From the IMG/VR virus record IMGVR_UViG_3300022937_003426, positions 1-42,453 of that record: DNA of 42,453 nt. One strand, 5' to 3'. The notes below the pieces were generated by a model that was not told the DNA's origin, did no database searches, and was given only the letters and a program-made list of their open reading frames with translations. A program made the translations under genes and the position numbers. Shown in pieces: positions 7,228 through 15,548 of the stretch (positions within the stretch are counted from its first letter, which is position 1; each line of letters opens with the position of its first letter). Source of the DNA: a virus.

Positions 7228-8377
7228 AAATTTTTTCTAATTGAGGTAAGATTATATTTTGTATATCTGTTATTTTCATTTCTCCAATATCAGGAGCATC
7301 AAACTCCGGTCTATATATGCGATATATGTCCTTACACTTTTCTTGAATTTGTTGATATGCCTTATGACCAGCTTCATCATTGTCCGTTAATACCACAATG
7401 TTCATAGCTCCAGAAGAATCTATCAAGAGTTTCTGATAGTTGCTCAAAGAAGAGCCAAATAAACCAACGCTGTTATGCAAGCCAGCTTCTTCAAGCCTCC
7501 ATACATTTCCTGGGCTTTCAACTAAAATTATTGTTTTTGTATCCTTGATATAAGGTTTGGCAAAAGAAAAGTTGTATAAATTGTTTTGTGATTGAAAATT
7601 CTGATTGTGCTTCCATTTTGAGTAAATCCATCTTTTGTTGGGTTCTGGGCATTGTTTGTTTGGATGGTGGTAAGATTTACAACTAGAACATTGTGAATGT
7701 ATGCTTCTACCTGTGCATCCGGTAACATACATTCCATCTGTTGAATATACTGGGACTACTACTCTATTATAAAATGGTTTCTTGGGGTTGTCACATAGGC
7801 CGACACTATATTTTTCTAATACTTCCCTAGAATAGCCTCTATCTAGGTAGTATTGAGCAGGTATATGCAATGACCGCTTAACTTGCTGCGGGTCTAATTT
7901 CATTTGTTCGGATTGCGTATTTTTGCTAAAATTCTTAGCTATATATACAAAGTTGTCCACACTACTTGACTTTGTTGTATTAATGCTATCGAGGTCTTTA
8001 TTTAAAAATTTAAGGATAAATTCTACGGCTTGTTTAAACGATACTGTTTTATCTCCAGATTCCGACCATTCATACTGTTGTCTAGATAACACACCTCTAA
8101 CAAAACCAATGATAGAAGATTTGAATACTTCTTCACAGTTGTGTGTTCTGCATTTCCAATTGCCCCTATACATATCTCCTGTATAATAAAGATTTAAGGC
8201 TGAGTGATTGTCTCCTTCGTGAATGGGGCATCTACAAAGCACCATCTTATCTGTCATTCTGTAATCTTCAACGCCCAGCACTTCCAATAATTTTTCAATA
8301 TCATCACAAGCTAGGTCGCACAAATTTTTAAGTTGCGTTTGACTATACGAAGTCGATTGTTTCATCAGACTGTTCAT
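7214..8377 (-). CDS. dnaG: DNA primase, DnaG type (CHC2 plus TOPRIM)
   Basis: 387 residues, shorter than bacterial DnaG (about 600) because there is no helicase-binding C-terminal domain. The zinc finger is visible as CPIH (50-53) and CRTHNC (76-81). The middle resembles the DnaG N-terminal core (YYLDRGYSREVLEKYSVGLCD). The TOPRIM domain has IILVESPGNVWRL and VVLTDNDEAGHKA, with the expected Glu and Asp-x-Asp. A cysteine-rich CSSCKSYHHPNKQCPEPNK insertion near the middle may bind another metal. The start overlaps the helicase 3' end by 35 nt; Met5 (8365) is an alternative. It makes the primers for the split polymerase. Confidence 0.9.
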   Translation of the reverse strand: MNSLMKQSTSYSQTQLKNLCDLACDDIEKLLEVLGVEDYRMTDKMVLCRCPIHEGDNHSALNLYYTGDMYRGNWKCRTHNCEEVFKSSIIGFVRGVLSRQQYEWSESGDKTVSFKQAVEFILKFLNKDLDSINTTKSSSVDNFVYIAKNFSKNTQSEQMKLDPQQVKRSLHIPAQYYLDRGYSREVLEKYSVGLCDNPKKPFYNRVVVPVYSTDGMYVTGCTGRSIHSQCSSCKSYHHPNKQCPEPNKRWIYSKWKHNQNFQSQNNLYNFSFAKPYIKDTKTIILVESPGNVWRLEEAGLHNSVGLFGSSLSNYQKLLIDSSGAMNIVVLTDNDEAGHKAYQQIQEKCKDIYRIYRPEFDAPDIGEMKITDIQNIILPQLEKIYEQY

Positions 8378-9797
8378 TGATTATAAACCCATCATTTTTA
8401 GAGGAAATATTGTTCTTAATTTCTAATTTAGTATTACCTTCAGTAATTTTTGCACACCAACCTTCCATATGACAATTGATATAGTCATTGTCATCCAATC
8501 CTCCACCATGTCTACTAATCACTGGAATTAGTTTTCTATTTCCAGCTTCTGGTCCATCTTCTGCAATTTCTTCATCAGATTTTCTTTTGAATATTGTAAA
8601 ATTACTACATAACCATATGATTCTATCCGAGCCGCTGGCTGTATCTGTTGATTCTTTCGTGATACCATCTCTGTTTAATTGTATAAAAGAAACAATCGGT
8701 ACTTTATATTTATTTGCTAAGTTATGCAAAGATGTCATCATGAAACCGAGCACTTGATATTCTTTCATGTCTTGAGAAATGCCCTGGCTATCCATAAGTT
8801 TCAAATAATCATAAAATATCACGCAGTCTTTAGCAGTTCCATCTGAATTGAGACCCACATCTTTTACAAGCCATCTTTTTATGACAGACAACTGCTCATC
8901 AAACGGTTTGCCAGAAATAGATTTATAATAAAGTTTAGATTCTTTGAGTTGTTTGGCTGCTTCTAGAATCTTAGTCTTTTGCATTTCGCTATTAGCAAAT
9001 TTTCCGGTCTCAATTTTATTAATTTCTATTGATGAAATCATGGCTAAAATTCTATGTATATGGTCTTCATGGGACATTTCTGTATCTAGATTCAAAACAG
9101 GGATTTGTAATTTCGAAGCTATATGAAAACCCATATTATCAGACAGCAAAGTTTTACCGGTTTTTGGTCTTGCTGCAATAACATTAACCGTACCTCTTCT
9201 CAAGCCTCCTCCTATAGATTGATCATAGATTGGAAAGCCGGTTGAGATACCGACATTGGTAACAGGATTGCTGATTAAATAATCGATGTGTTCATCAACA
9301 GTATCTCCGATATGTATTGGCTGATTTTCAGCATCAGAAACAGAGGATCCAAAATCAAACACCGTATCTTCTGCTATAGCTAAAATTTTACCAACACTTT
9401 CTGTACCTGTAAGATCTCCTATCTTCTTACCAGCAAGTTCTAGTTTTCTTTTAAGAGTTCTTGCTATTTCTAATTTTTTAAGAGTAGCAGCAAACTTTCT
9501 CAGATTTTCTGACTCTACAGGAAAATCTATAAGAGATTTTAAATGCTCGCTTTCGCTTTTGCCAGCAAGTACGGTATCGCAACCTAATTGCTTTGCGGCA
9601 GAATATATTGATGGAACATCTATGGTTTTTGTATCAGACTCTTCATAAATTTGCTTTATACACTTATATATAATACTATTGGTTGATATAGTAAAACTAT
9701 TTTCCGAAACAATATCAGAAACATCCAAATAAACATTTTCACCATAAGTAATAATACCAGCTAAAACAGCTCGTTCTGCGGCAGGATCTGATAACAT
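8343..9797 (-). CDS. dnaB: Replicative DNA helicase, DnaB type
   Basis: 484 residues with the two-domain DnaB layout. The N-terminal helical domain begins LSDPAAERAVLAGIITYGE. The RecA-like ATPase domain has GGGLRRGTVNVIAARPKTGKT (Walker A at 209-216), VLNLDTEMSHEDHIHRI, the Walker B CVIFYDYLKLMD and the VPIVSFIQLNRDG sensor region. It unwinds DNA ahead of the fork and should act with the overlapping primase gene. It ends with an acidic, poorly conserved tail. Confidence 0.93.
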   Translation of the reverse strand: MLSDPAAERAVLAGIITYGENVYLDVSDIVSENSFTISTNSIIYKCIKQIYEESDTKTIDVPSIYSAAKQLGCDTVLAGKSESEHLKSLIDFPVESENLRKFAATLKKLEIARTLKRKLELAGKKIGDLTGTESVGKILAIAEDTVFDFGSSVSDAENQPIHIGDTVDEHIDYLISNPVTNVGISTGFPIYDQSIGGGLRRGTVNVIAARPKTGKTLLSDNMGFHIASKLQIPVLNLDTEMSHEDHIHRILAMISSIEINKIETGKFANSEMQKTKILEAAKQLKESKLYYKSISGKPFDEQLSVIKRWLVKDVGLNSDGTAKDCVIFYDYLKLMDSQGISQDMKEYQVLGFMMTSLHNLANKYKVPIVSFIQLNRDGITKESTDTASGSDRIIWLCSNFTIFKRKSDEEIAEDGPEAGNRKLIPVISRHGGGLDDNDYINCHMEGWCAKITEGNTKLEIKNNISSKNDGFIINEQSDETIDFV

Positions 9798-9799
9798 AT

Positions 9800-10291
9800 T
9801 TATCCTAGATTGGGGTTTGACTTAGTTTTTTGTATAGAAACAAGAACGTCAGATAAATTTTTTAAACTATTTGCCATATAAGATAGTCTGTCATTTCTTT
9901 GTTTCGCATATTTTTTTATTTGATTCAGAGCGTATGCTTTTTCGTTATGTTTAATAGCTTGTAGGGATTTTTCTACGTAGCCATATCCTTTATAATTATT
10001 GATTTCGTCGGCTATAGTTATTTTAATTTCTTCTTCAGCCCAGTTGTATCGAGCTATTTCTCTATTAATAGTTCTTTGCAGATGGAAAACAAATTGAGAT
10101 AGTCTATATGCTATTTGTCCACAATCGGGAGGTGTTAATTTTTCTAGATCGTCCCTGTTCATTGTAAGATAAGTGTTGAGTTCCTGTTCAGGCAAAGCGT
10201 CTCTACTATACTTCGGTAATCCGACGCTTGACTCGTATTCATCAAGAATTTTATCCCAATATTCTACTTGTTCTTTGGAAGTTTTACTCAT
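9800..10291 (-). CDS. Helical protein, possible UvsY-like recombination mediator
   Basis: 163 residues, predicted almost all helical: an acidic N-terminus, LTPPDCGQIAYRLSQFVFHLQRTINREIARYNWAEE in the middle, and a long basic helix KAYALNQIKKYAKQRNDRL. The order (one helix pair, then a long helix ending in a basic A-x-x-R-x-x-R/L pattern) resembles T4-type UvsY proteins, which load the phage RecA/UvsX onto SSB-coated DNA. The gene lies between DnaB and RecA, which suits a loader of either. I cannot exclude a helicase loader. Similarity is by layout only. Confidence 0.5.
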   Translation of the reverse strand: MSKTSKEQVEYWDKILDEYESSVGLPKYSRDALPEQELNTYLTMNRDDLEKLTPPDCGQIAYRLSQFVFHLQRTINREIARYNWAEEEIKITIADEINNYKGYGYVEKSLQAIKHNEKAYALNQIKKYAKQRNDRLSYMANSLKNLSDVLVSIQKTKSNPNLG

Positions 10292-10694
10292 GTATGTTCA
10301 GCCTTTCACCCCATTGTACCACAGATTCGTCATAAGGCAAGTCAATAATTTTGATATCATTGATATCGCACCAATCCCTTTTTTCCCTATCCCTTCTTTT
10401 ATGTTTCATAAAATTTAACTGTGTGCCATGAAAAAATGGAATGAACTTATAGTGTTGCTCACCATTTACTTCAATACACAATTTTAGTAATGGTACATAA
10501 AAATCTAAAAATAAAGTAGTACCATATCTTAAAGGTATGCCGACTTCCTCCAGTATCTGCATGGTAGGAAAAGTATCTTTAATTAATTGACGAGCTTTGA
10601 GATGCAGATCAGATTTATTTTTCATCTGACCTTTTGCGATATGTCCAGTTAATGACCAATTTTGAGTATTGCCGTCTAAATCTACAATTTGCAT
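10284..10694 (-). CDS. PD-(D/E)XK-like endonuclease
   Basis: 136 residues with the restriction-endonuclease-fold signature seen in DUF559/Vsr-like nucleases: LRYGTTLFLDFYVP (metal-binding Asp), LKLCIEVNGEQHY (Glu-x-Asn-Gly-Glu-Gln-His) and RRDREKRDWCDINDIKIIDLPYDE (basic helix before the last strand). A nicking or resolving role is likely, but the target is unknown. It overlaps the upstream 163-residue gene by 8 nt and lies one base after recA, in a recombination cluster. Confidence 0.7.
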   Translation of the reverse strand: MQIVDLDGNTQNWSLTGHIAKGQMKNKSDLHLKARQLIKDTFPTMQILEEVGIPLRYGTTLFLDFYVPLLKLCIEVNGEQHYKFIPFFHGTQLNFMKHKRRDREKRDWCDINDIKIIDLPYDESVVQWGERLNIHE

Positions 10695-10695
10695 A

Positions 10696-11715
10696 CTAAA
10701 TGCCCATAGTTGTTTTTACTTCTTGCCAAAGAGAATCATAAAGCTCAGGATTTCCAGATAGATAATCTATTGCTTTTTCCATGCCTTGAAATTTTGGTTT
10801 ATCTTCAATAGAAGAGTATGTGTACCAAGCGCCCCCCTTAGAAATTAAACCCAAATCTACTGCTAACTTAAATAGTTCGGCATTTTTATCTATCCCCGTG
10901 CCATACCTAATAAAACTACTAATACTACCCCCAGGCGGACCAAGAGCCGAGCACAACACTTTCCAAACCACCTCTTGACCTATCTGGTTTTTATCGTCTT
11001 CTTTTCCAATCGACCAAGCCTTAAAATATTCTGCTCTAATTTTGATATCTGTTTGATAAGCAATAGCTTGTCCGCTTTTTTCTTTCCATTCTACATTACC
11101 ATATCCAGGATTACCCATTAAATGCGTAATACCGATCACTATATTTTGATTAACAGGAATAACATTCGCCACTTTTCTGCAAAACTTAGCTAATAATTTT
11201 GCACCATCAGCTCTTTGCATTTTATCCATACCGGAAGTAATCTCAGCTTCCGTACATAAAGCAGAATATGAGTCTATGATAACTATAGAGCCAGGTTCCT
11301 CATTGATAATTCTTTCTGCAATTTGAAGATATTCTTCTGCATGCAAAATTTTGCCAGTTTGAGAACCTATAATATTAAATCTGTCTAAGTCTAAATTAGG
11401 TATCCCTTGAATGTCTCTCTTCTTTAATCTACCTTCTATGTTCAGGTAATACACTTGTCTGCCCTTAGCAAAACTTCCGTGAGCGTATTCTGGCTTTTGC
11501 GCTGTGGCAGCAAAGTCTAGCGATGTGGTAGTCTTGCCGCATTTAGGTTGTCCCGTAAATACTATAAAACTTCCTTCCGGGATACCACCTCCTAAAACAA
11601 TATCTAGCGAAGGACTTACAGGAATCACAATCTGCTCTCTGTCTACTACAGAATTGCCCGATACAACAATGCCGTCGCCAAACTTTTTATTAACATCGTC
11701 TTTAATTTTCGTCAT
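10696..11715 (-). CDS. recA: RecA-family recombinase
   Basis: 339 residues, close to bacterial RecA in length. Visible: SPSLDIVLGGGIPEGSF, Walker A GQPKCGKTTT (55-64), an YYLNIEGR strand, Walker B SIVIIDSYSALC, and a loop region resembling L1 (THLMGNPGYGNVEW). The usual KIGVMFGNPETTTGG block is modified, and the catalytic glutamate sits in NIEGR as in phage RecA/UvsX forms. It drives strand exchange and recombination-dependent replication. The start overlaps the upstream gene by 14 nt. Confidence 0.9.
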   Translation of the reverse strand: MTKIKDDVNKKFGDGIVVSGNSVVDREQIVIPVSPSLDIVLGGGIPEGSFIVFTGQPKCGKTTTSLDFAATAQKPEYAHGSFAKGRQVYYLNIEGRLKKRDIQGIPNLDLDRFNIIGSQTGKILHAEEYLQIAERIINEEPGSIVIIDSYSALCTEAEITSGMDKMQRADGAKLLAKFCRKVANVIPVNQNIVIGITHLMGNPGYGNVEWKEKSGQAIAYQTDIKIRAEYFKAWSIGKEDDKNQIGQEVVWKVLCSALGPPGGSISSFIRYGTGIDKNAELFKLAVDLGLISKGGAWYTYSSIEDKPKFQGMEKAIDYLSGNPELYDSLWQEVKTTMGI

Positions 11716-12118
11716 TGTCTATATCCTCTAGTTTATCTAAAATACTACTTTTATTATTGTGTTTTCTATAAGTGTTGACCGCATTTCTTACCAATTTTTT
11801 AGTTAAAGTCTGATTTTCCTTCTCCACCTCAAGAACTTTCTCTTCTATAATCTGTATCAGATGAGGTGCTCTCAAGGAAAAAATCTTTTGTGCTCTGTAG
11901 TCATTCAAAGCTCGAATGACAGGCTTCTCTCCATACTTGCTAATCAGTTTGTTGGCTGTGGCTATTTGATTACGGAAAAATCTAGACCATTCCTTATTCA
12001 GCCAAAAACGATAATAAAGATCCTTTTTATCTTTAACCGCTTTGTGTTCACACACTATTTCTGTAACGTACTGAGCAGCAGTTACTTGAGATTGTGAATA
12101 TTTAGAATTGTATTTCAT
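11702..12118 (-). CDS. Unknown basic helical protein
   Basis: 138 residues, strongly basic and mostly helical. It has tryptophan-rich KDLYYRFWLNKEWSRFFRNQ, then VIRALNDYRAQKIFSLRAPHLIQIIEEKVLEVEKE, which suggests a coiled-coil end. The C-terminus is acidic (EDIDNDEN). It is directly upstream of recA with a 14-nt overlap, so a role in recombination or replication is plausible but unproven. No family recognised. Confidence 0.6.
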   Translation of the reverse strand: MKYNSKYSQSQVTAAQYVTEIVCEHKAVKDKKDLYYRFWLNKEWSRFFRNQIATANKLISKYGEKPVIRALNDYRAQKIFSLRAPHLIQIIEEKVLEVEKENQTLTKKLVRNAVNTYRKHNNKSSILDKLEDIDNDEN

Positions 12119-12522
12119 TGCTTTGGTAAATCAACGTCTTTAGCCGCTTCTGCTAAAGATTTATTCAAATGCTCTTTAAACTTGTCTATAAAAGGCTTAT
12201 AGTCTTCTGCTACAGCAACAGGGATGATGTATCTGTCGTCTATCGCTTCGACACAACCCAACTCTTTTTTCTTATGATCTGTTGCTATTACTTGATATTG
12301 TACAGTAATGATTATCTCGTGGAGACAATTTTCTTTATCTGGAACGCCTCTTTCCTGATTTCCTGAATCCTTATTAAAGAAATCGGCATATTGCCCTTGA
12401 TCAAAGTTGTAATTGCTTTTACGCAATTCTTCTAAGATATTAGCAATATGTTCTTCATCAGTAATATATTTTTGATTATCATCCTGATGATCCGGAGCAT
12501 CTGTTGCATTTGTATCTGTCAT
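12115..12522 (-). CDS. Unknown acidic protein
   Basis: 135 residues with a very acidic, probably disordered N-terminus (about 1-60) and a compact C-terminal half containing HEIIITVQYQVIATDHKK and DRYIIPVAVAEDYKPFIDKFKEHL. The gene overlaps the zinc-ribbon gene upstream by 44 nt in another frame and the next gene by 4 nt. The acidic composition could mean a protein-protein or DNA-mimic role. No family recognised. Confidence 0.55.
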   Translation of the reverse strand: MTDTNATDAPDHQDDNQKYITDEEHIANILEELRKSNYNFDQGQYADFFNKDSGNQERGVPDKENCLHEIIITVQYQVIATDHKKKELGCVEAIDDRYIIPVAVAEDYKPFIDKFKEHLNKSLAEAAKDVDLPKQ

Positions 12523-12823
12523 ATGAACTCACTAAACTTGGACTAACTTTTTCTTTTTTGCCACATATTCTACACGTTACTTGAACAGGTTCAAATTCTC
12601 TGCTTCTCTCTATTGGCGCTACATTTTCATGAAGTTTTTTATCAATGTCTGCATCTTCTTTATGCATCTTGAACTCTGACATTTGTAAAAATTTATTTGT
12701 TCTAGATGGTTTTGTGTTAGAACTATTGTTTGATCCATCTTCGGTTACATCAAGTAATGAAGACAGTAAAGATATTAGCTCTTTAACCTGTTCTGGATTT
12801 TTTTTGAGTTTTTCTATATCCAT
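12479..12823 (-). CDS. Small protein with C-terminal zinc ribbon
   Basis: 114 residues. The N-terminal half is a helical, leucine-rich segment (PEQVKELISLLSSLLDV) followed by a polar linker. The C-terminus has CRICGKKEKVSPSLV and YKCNRCSG, a C-x-x-C...C-x-x-C zinc ribbon. The ATG overlaps the preceding stop as TAATG. Zinc ribbons of this size often bind nucleic acid or contact RNA polymerase; I cannot say which. Confidence 0.6.
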   Translation of the reverse strand: MDIEKLKKNPEQVKELISLLSSLLDVTEDGSNNSSNTKPSRTNKFLQMSEFKMHKEDADIDKKLHENVAPIERSREFEPVQVTCRICGKKEKVSPSLVSSYDRYKCNRCSGSSG

Positions 12824-13128
12824 TATTTATTCTTTGGTCTAAAAATGTGAGAATGATTAACAGTGGTCGGTTGGTTTTTTTTTCTTAAATCATCAGCAAG
12901 CATAGAATCATTTTTGGTCATAATTCTAGCATTGTTAGAACTTTGTTTATTTTCATTAATTGTTTCTGTGTTTGCATTACTGATTTGTGTTGTAAGATTT
13001 TTATCTTGTATAATAGTTTCTATTTGTTTTTTAGATAAGTTTAAATCCTCACAAATAAAATCAATATTTTTTCCTGAAGTATACAGATATTCAACAGCAT
13101 ATGTCTGTGCTTTACTAATCTTAGGCAT
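12823..13128 (-). CDS. Small putative helix-turn-helix protein
   Basis: 101 residues. The first 45 read as an HTH: KAQTYAVEYLYTSGKNIDFI then CEDLNLSKKQIETIIQDKN, like the YlxM/sigma-4-type "never-ending scan, then turn" pattern. The remainder is polar and probably disordered (Asn/Ser/Lys-rich). Possibly a transcriptional regulator of the replication operon. Function is inference. Confidence 0.5.
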   Translation of the reverse strand: MPKISKAQTYAVEYLYTSGKNIDFICEDLNLSKKQIETIIQDKNLTTQISNANTETINENKQSSNNARIMTKNDSMLADDLRKKNQPTTVNHSHIFRPKNK

Positions 13129-13505
13129 TAAATCATCTCTCTTTCAGCTTGCAGAAGCCATTTGGTATTTTTAGTTTGTAGGTATTTTTTATACATATCA
13201 AAAACAATCATGTTGGTAGTTTTAAATTGATACGATTCTTTAATTAATCTTTTTTTTGCATGAGTAAACTCTTCTGAAACCGATAGTTGAGAGTACGGAT
13301 CGAGCAATTTACCATAATTCGACACTTTTACATAATATAAAACAGTGTTATGTAGGTGGGTTTGTTTTGCCACAGAGTTCGTGTCTGTTGAACATCTATA
13401 GTTGTTGTTCTCATCTATAAATTCACTATCTTGTTCAGCACAAAAATATAATGTACTGTTTTCCTTAATCGTGTCTTTGCTAATCTTTATTGTATGAAAT
13501 GTCAT
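13128..13505 (-). CDS. Unknown protein
   Basis: 125 residues in the run of small coupled ORFs, overlapping the FmdB-like gene by 4 nt and the HTH gene by 1 nt. The N-terminal part is mostly beta (MTFHTIKISKDTIKENSTLYFC) and the C-terminus helical (EFTHAKKRLIKESYQFKTTN). Two tryptophan/lysine-rich segments lie near the end. No family recognised. Confidence 0.5.
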   Translation of the reverse strand: MTFHTIKISKDTIKENSTLYFCAEQDSEFIDENNNYRCSTDTNSVAKQTHLHNTVLYYVKVSNYGKLLDPYSQLSVSEEFTHAKKRLIKESYQFKTTNMIVFDMYKKYLQTKNTKWLLQAEREMI

Positions 13506-13822
13506 TTTTGCCTCATTGAAGTCATACCGTTAGGTAGTTTAAATCCTGTGTAATCATCTTTATATGCATTATGTTTTTTGTGTAAGTGGGCTTTCTCATC
13601 GTTACTCATTCTGTCTCTATTTCTATTAGCTAAATCACCTATAGTATTTAATTCATCGTCAGTTTTAATGATTGAGTTGGTTAATCCTCCCAGATCATCC
13701 TGATATGATCTTCTCATCATAGAAGCACATGAGCACTCTATAGTATCCTTATAGTCTTTAAGGCTAAAAAATATTTCTGTTTTCAGTCCGCAATGATCAC
13801 AAATGTAAGTGTACTCTGGCAT
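13502..13822 (-). CDS. FmdB-type zinc-ribbon protein
   Basis: 106 residues. The first 45 (PEYTYICDHCGLKTEIFFSL, then ECSCASMMRRSYQ) match the FmdB-family zinc ribbon: Y-x-Y-x-C-x-x-C-G followed by C-x-C and an R-rich strand. The rest is a polar tail with GFKLPNG. These proteins are common in phages and bacteria and are usually called regulatory, with no firm function. Confidence 0.7.
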   Translation of the reverse strand: MPEYTYICDHCGLKTEIFFSLKDYKDTIECSCASMMRRSYQDDLGGLTNSIIKTDDELNTIGDLANRNRDRMSNDEKAHLHKKHNAYKDDYTGFKLPNGMTSMRQK

Positions 13823-14214
13823 TACTTTATTTCTCTATGTATAAAAGATAATATTCTTTCATTTTTTGTTCTGAGAAAATCGATATACTGTTTAAAAATA
13901 GAGTGTGGAACTTTGGTGAATATTGTTTCTGACTTACAAACAGAATCTATATATGTATTTGTTCTTTTGGATTTAATCGATAGTTTTTCTACTGGATTAA
14001 AAGGCTCTTTGTCTGTGTATGTTCTAATGTAATAATCGTATTGATCAACAAGCTTGGAATGATCAGGTAGCTTTTGCTTGACCTTCTTTGCCATAGCCTT
14101 GTCTTTTTGATCCCCATCTAATAGAGGATAGCCTGCTGGATCGTAATTATCATGTAAGCCATTTAAAGTATAGAATGTTGTATCTTCTGTGTGTTTTTTA
14201 ATGCTAAATTTCAT
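13822..14214 (-). CDS. Unknown basic protein
   Basis: 130 residues, lysine-rich. Contains GLHDNYDPAGYPLLDGDQKD, KKVKQKLPDHSKLVDQYDYYIRT and a basic helical C-terminus (FLRTKNERILSFIHREIK). Coupled by a 4-nt overlap to the HNH nuclease upstream and by one base to the FmdB-like gene. No family recognised; nucleic acid binding is plausible from charge alone. Confidence 0.5.
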   Translation of the reverse strand: MKFSIKKHTEDTTFYTLNGLHDNYDPAGYPLLDGDQKDKAMAKKVKQKLPDHSKLVDQYDYYIRTYTDKEPFNPVEKLSIKSKRTNTYIDSVCKSETIFTKVPHSIFKQYIDFLRTKNERILSFIHREIK

Positions 14215-14789
14215 AGATTATAGCCAGATATATACTGTTGCCATTTTTCATTAGTTGTGCCATTACCTATAGTAATCAAATGTTGATACCACGGCAAGTA
14301 TTTTATAGAGAAAGACGGCTTAAGAGGCTCGTTTATCAATGTCATATTAGCCTCTTTAGGGGTTTTATTTCCTTTTCTTCTGTTACATTTAGAGCAAGCC
14401 GTTACAATATTGGTCCAATTTGTTGCGGATCTTGTATCTACAAATCTTGATTTAGGCACTACATGATCATAAGTAAGATGATTATGAGAAAATACATTAC
14501 CGCAATATTGACAAGTATAGTTGTCTCTAGTGAATAAATTTTTGCGAGAAAAAACTATATTGTATCTTTTGTGCAACTTGAAATATCGGACGGTTTTGGC
14601 GACAGCTGGGATTGGAAATCTTCTATTAGCACCAATAATATATTCATTACTATAGTAATCAATAATTTCTATGCCTTGATTTTTTTTATACTTATATTTA
14701 AATGACCAAGTAATTGCTTTTTGCCAATTAATAATACCTATAGGAGAATAATCAGCATTAAGTATTAAACAATCTTTATGCCCACACAT
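14211..14789 (-). CDS. HNH endonuclease
   Basis: 192 residues. The HNH core has CQYCG (93-97), LTYDHVVPKSR (105-115, with the catalytic His after Asp) and TACSKCNRRKGNKTP (130-144), i.e. two zinc-binding Cys pairs around the metal-binding His. The N-terminal 80 residues (LILNADYSPIGIINWQKAI) are typical of stand-alone HNH nucleases of the McrA-like group found in phages. It may act in mobility, packaging or host-DNA attack. It is inside the operon and not obviously inserted in another gene, so homing is not shown. Confidence 0.88.
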   Translation of the reverse strand: MCGHKDCLILNADYSPIGIINWQKAITWSFKYKYKKNQGIEIIDYYSNEYIIGANRRFPIPAVAKTVRYFKLHKRYNIVFSRKNLFTRDNYTCQYCGNVFSHNHLTYDHVVPKSRFVDTRSATNWTNIVTACSKCNRRKGNKTPKEANMTLINEPLKPSFSIKYLPWYQHLITIGNGTTNEKWQQYISGYNL

Positions 14790-14792
14790 TAT

Positions 14793-15524
14793 TTATAACC
14801 TATCAACTATATCACCGATAATGGGATTTCTGACAATATCTGAAATTTCTAGCTCAGAAAAACCAATATTATTAACACCTTGTAATCTAGTTATTATATC
14901 GGAGAAACCTTGCCTCTGATTATAAGCCAAATCCGATTGCTCCAAATCACCCGTCAATACCATTTTACTATCAATACCAATTCTTGTCAAAAGCATTTTC
15001 AACTGATCATATGAAGCATTCTGACATTCATCAGCTACTATAAAAGCCTCATGAAAACTTCTGCCACGCATTAAACCTAAAGGCACCACTTCTATTTGTC
15101 TTGTGTGTTTAAGTTTCTGGAAATGTTGAGCTTTCAGAAAATAATCAACCTCATCAAATAAAGGCAATAAGTAAGGATGTAATTTCTCTTCTGCTGTACC
15201 TGGAAGGAAACCTAGTCTCTCTCCAGCTTCTACAACAGGTCTGGTAATGACAATCTTTTTTACTTTAAAATCAAGCAAATATTCTAAAGCCATTCCAATA
15301 GCTATATGGGTTTTGCCGCTACCAGGAACCCCCTGACAAAAAGTAACGGTATTTTCTGCAACGGTTCTTATATAATCTTTTTGATTAATAGATCTTGGCT
15401 TAAGTCTATTTTTAAAACCAATTACAATGTCTTCAGGTTTATCAAAAACATCTTGTTTGTTTGTGTTATTGTTCTGATTCAGGACACTAAATTTGGTATT
15501 GTTTTGTTTTTTTCTTTTTCTCAA
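14793..15524 (-). CDS. phoH: PhoH-like ATPase, TTG start
   Basis: 243 residues of the PhoH family. Walker A is FCQGVPGSGKTHIAIGMA (about 63-80), followed by KKIVITRPVVEAGERLGFLPG, Walker B FIVADECQNAS and MVLTGDLEQSD, all standard for PhoH. These ATPases/RNA helicase-like enzymes are widespread in phages; the role in infection is unclear. No ATG precedes Walker A; translation most likely starts at TTG (15524) with a GTGAGG Shine-Dalgarno 7 bases upstream. The N-terminal 45 residues are basic and low-complexity. Confidence 0.9.
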   Translation of the reverse strand: MRKRKKQNNTKFSVLNQNNNTNKQDVFDKPEDIVIGFKNRLKPRSINQKDYIRTVAENTVTFCQGVPGSGKTHIAIGMALEYLLDFKVKKIVITRPVVEAGERLGFLPGTAEEKLHPYLLPLFDEVDYFLKAQHFQKLKHTRQIEVVPLGLMRGRSFHEAFIVADECQNASYDQLKMLLTRIGIDSKMVLTGDLEQSDLAYNQRQGFSDIITRLQGVNNIGFSELEISDIVRNPIIGDIVDRL

Positions 15525-15548
15525 TGTTATACCTCACGGAATAAAGGA

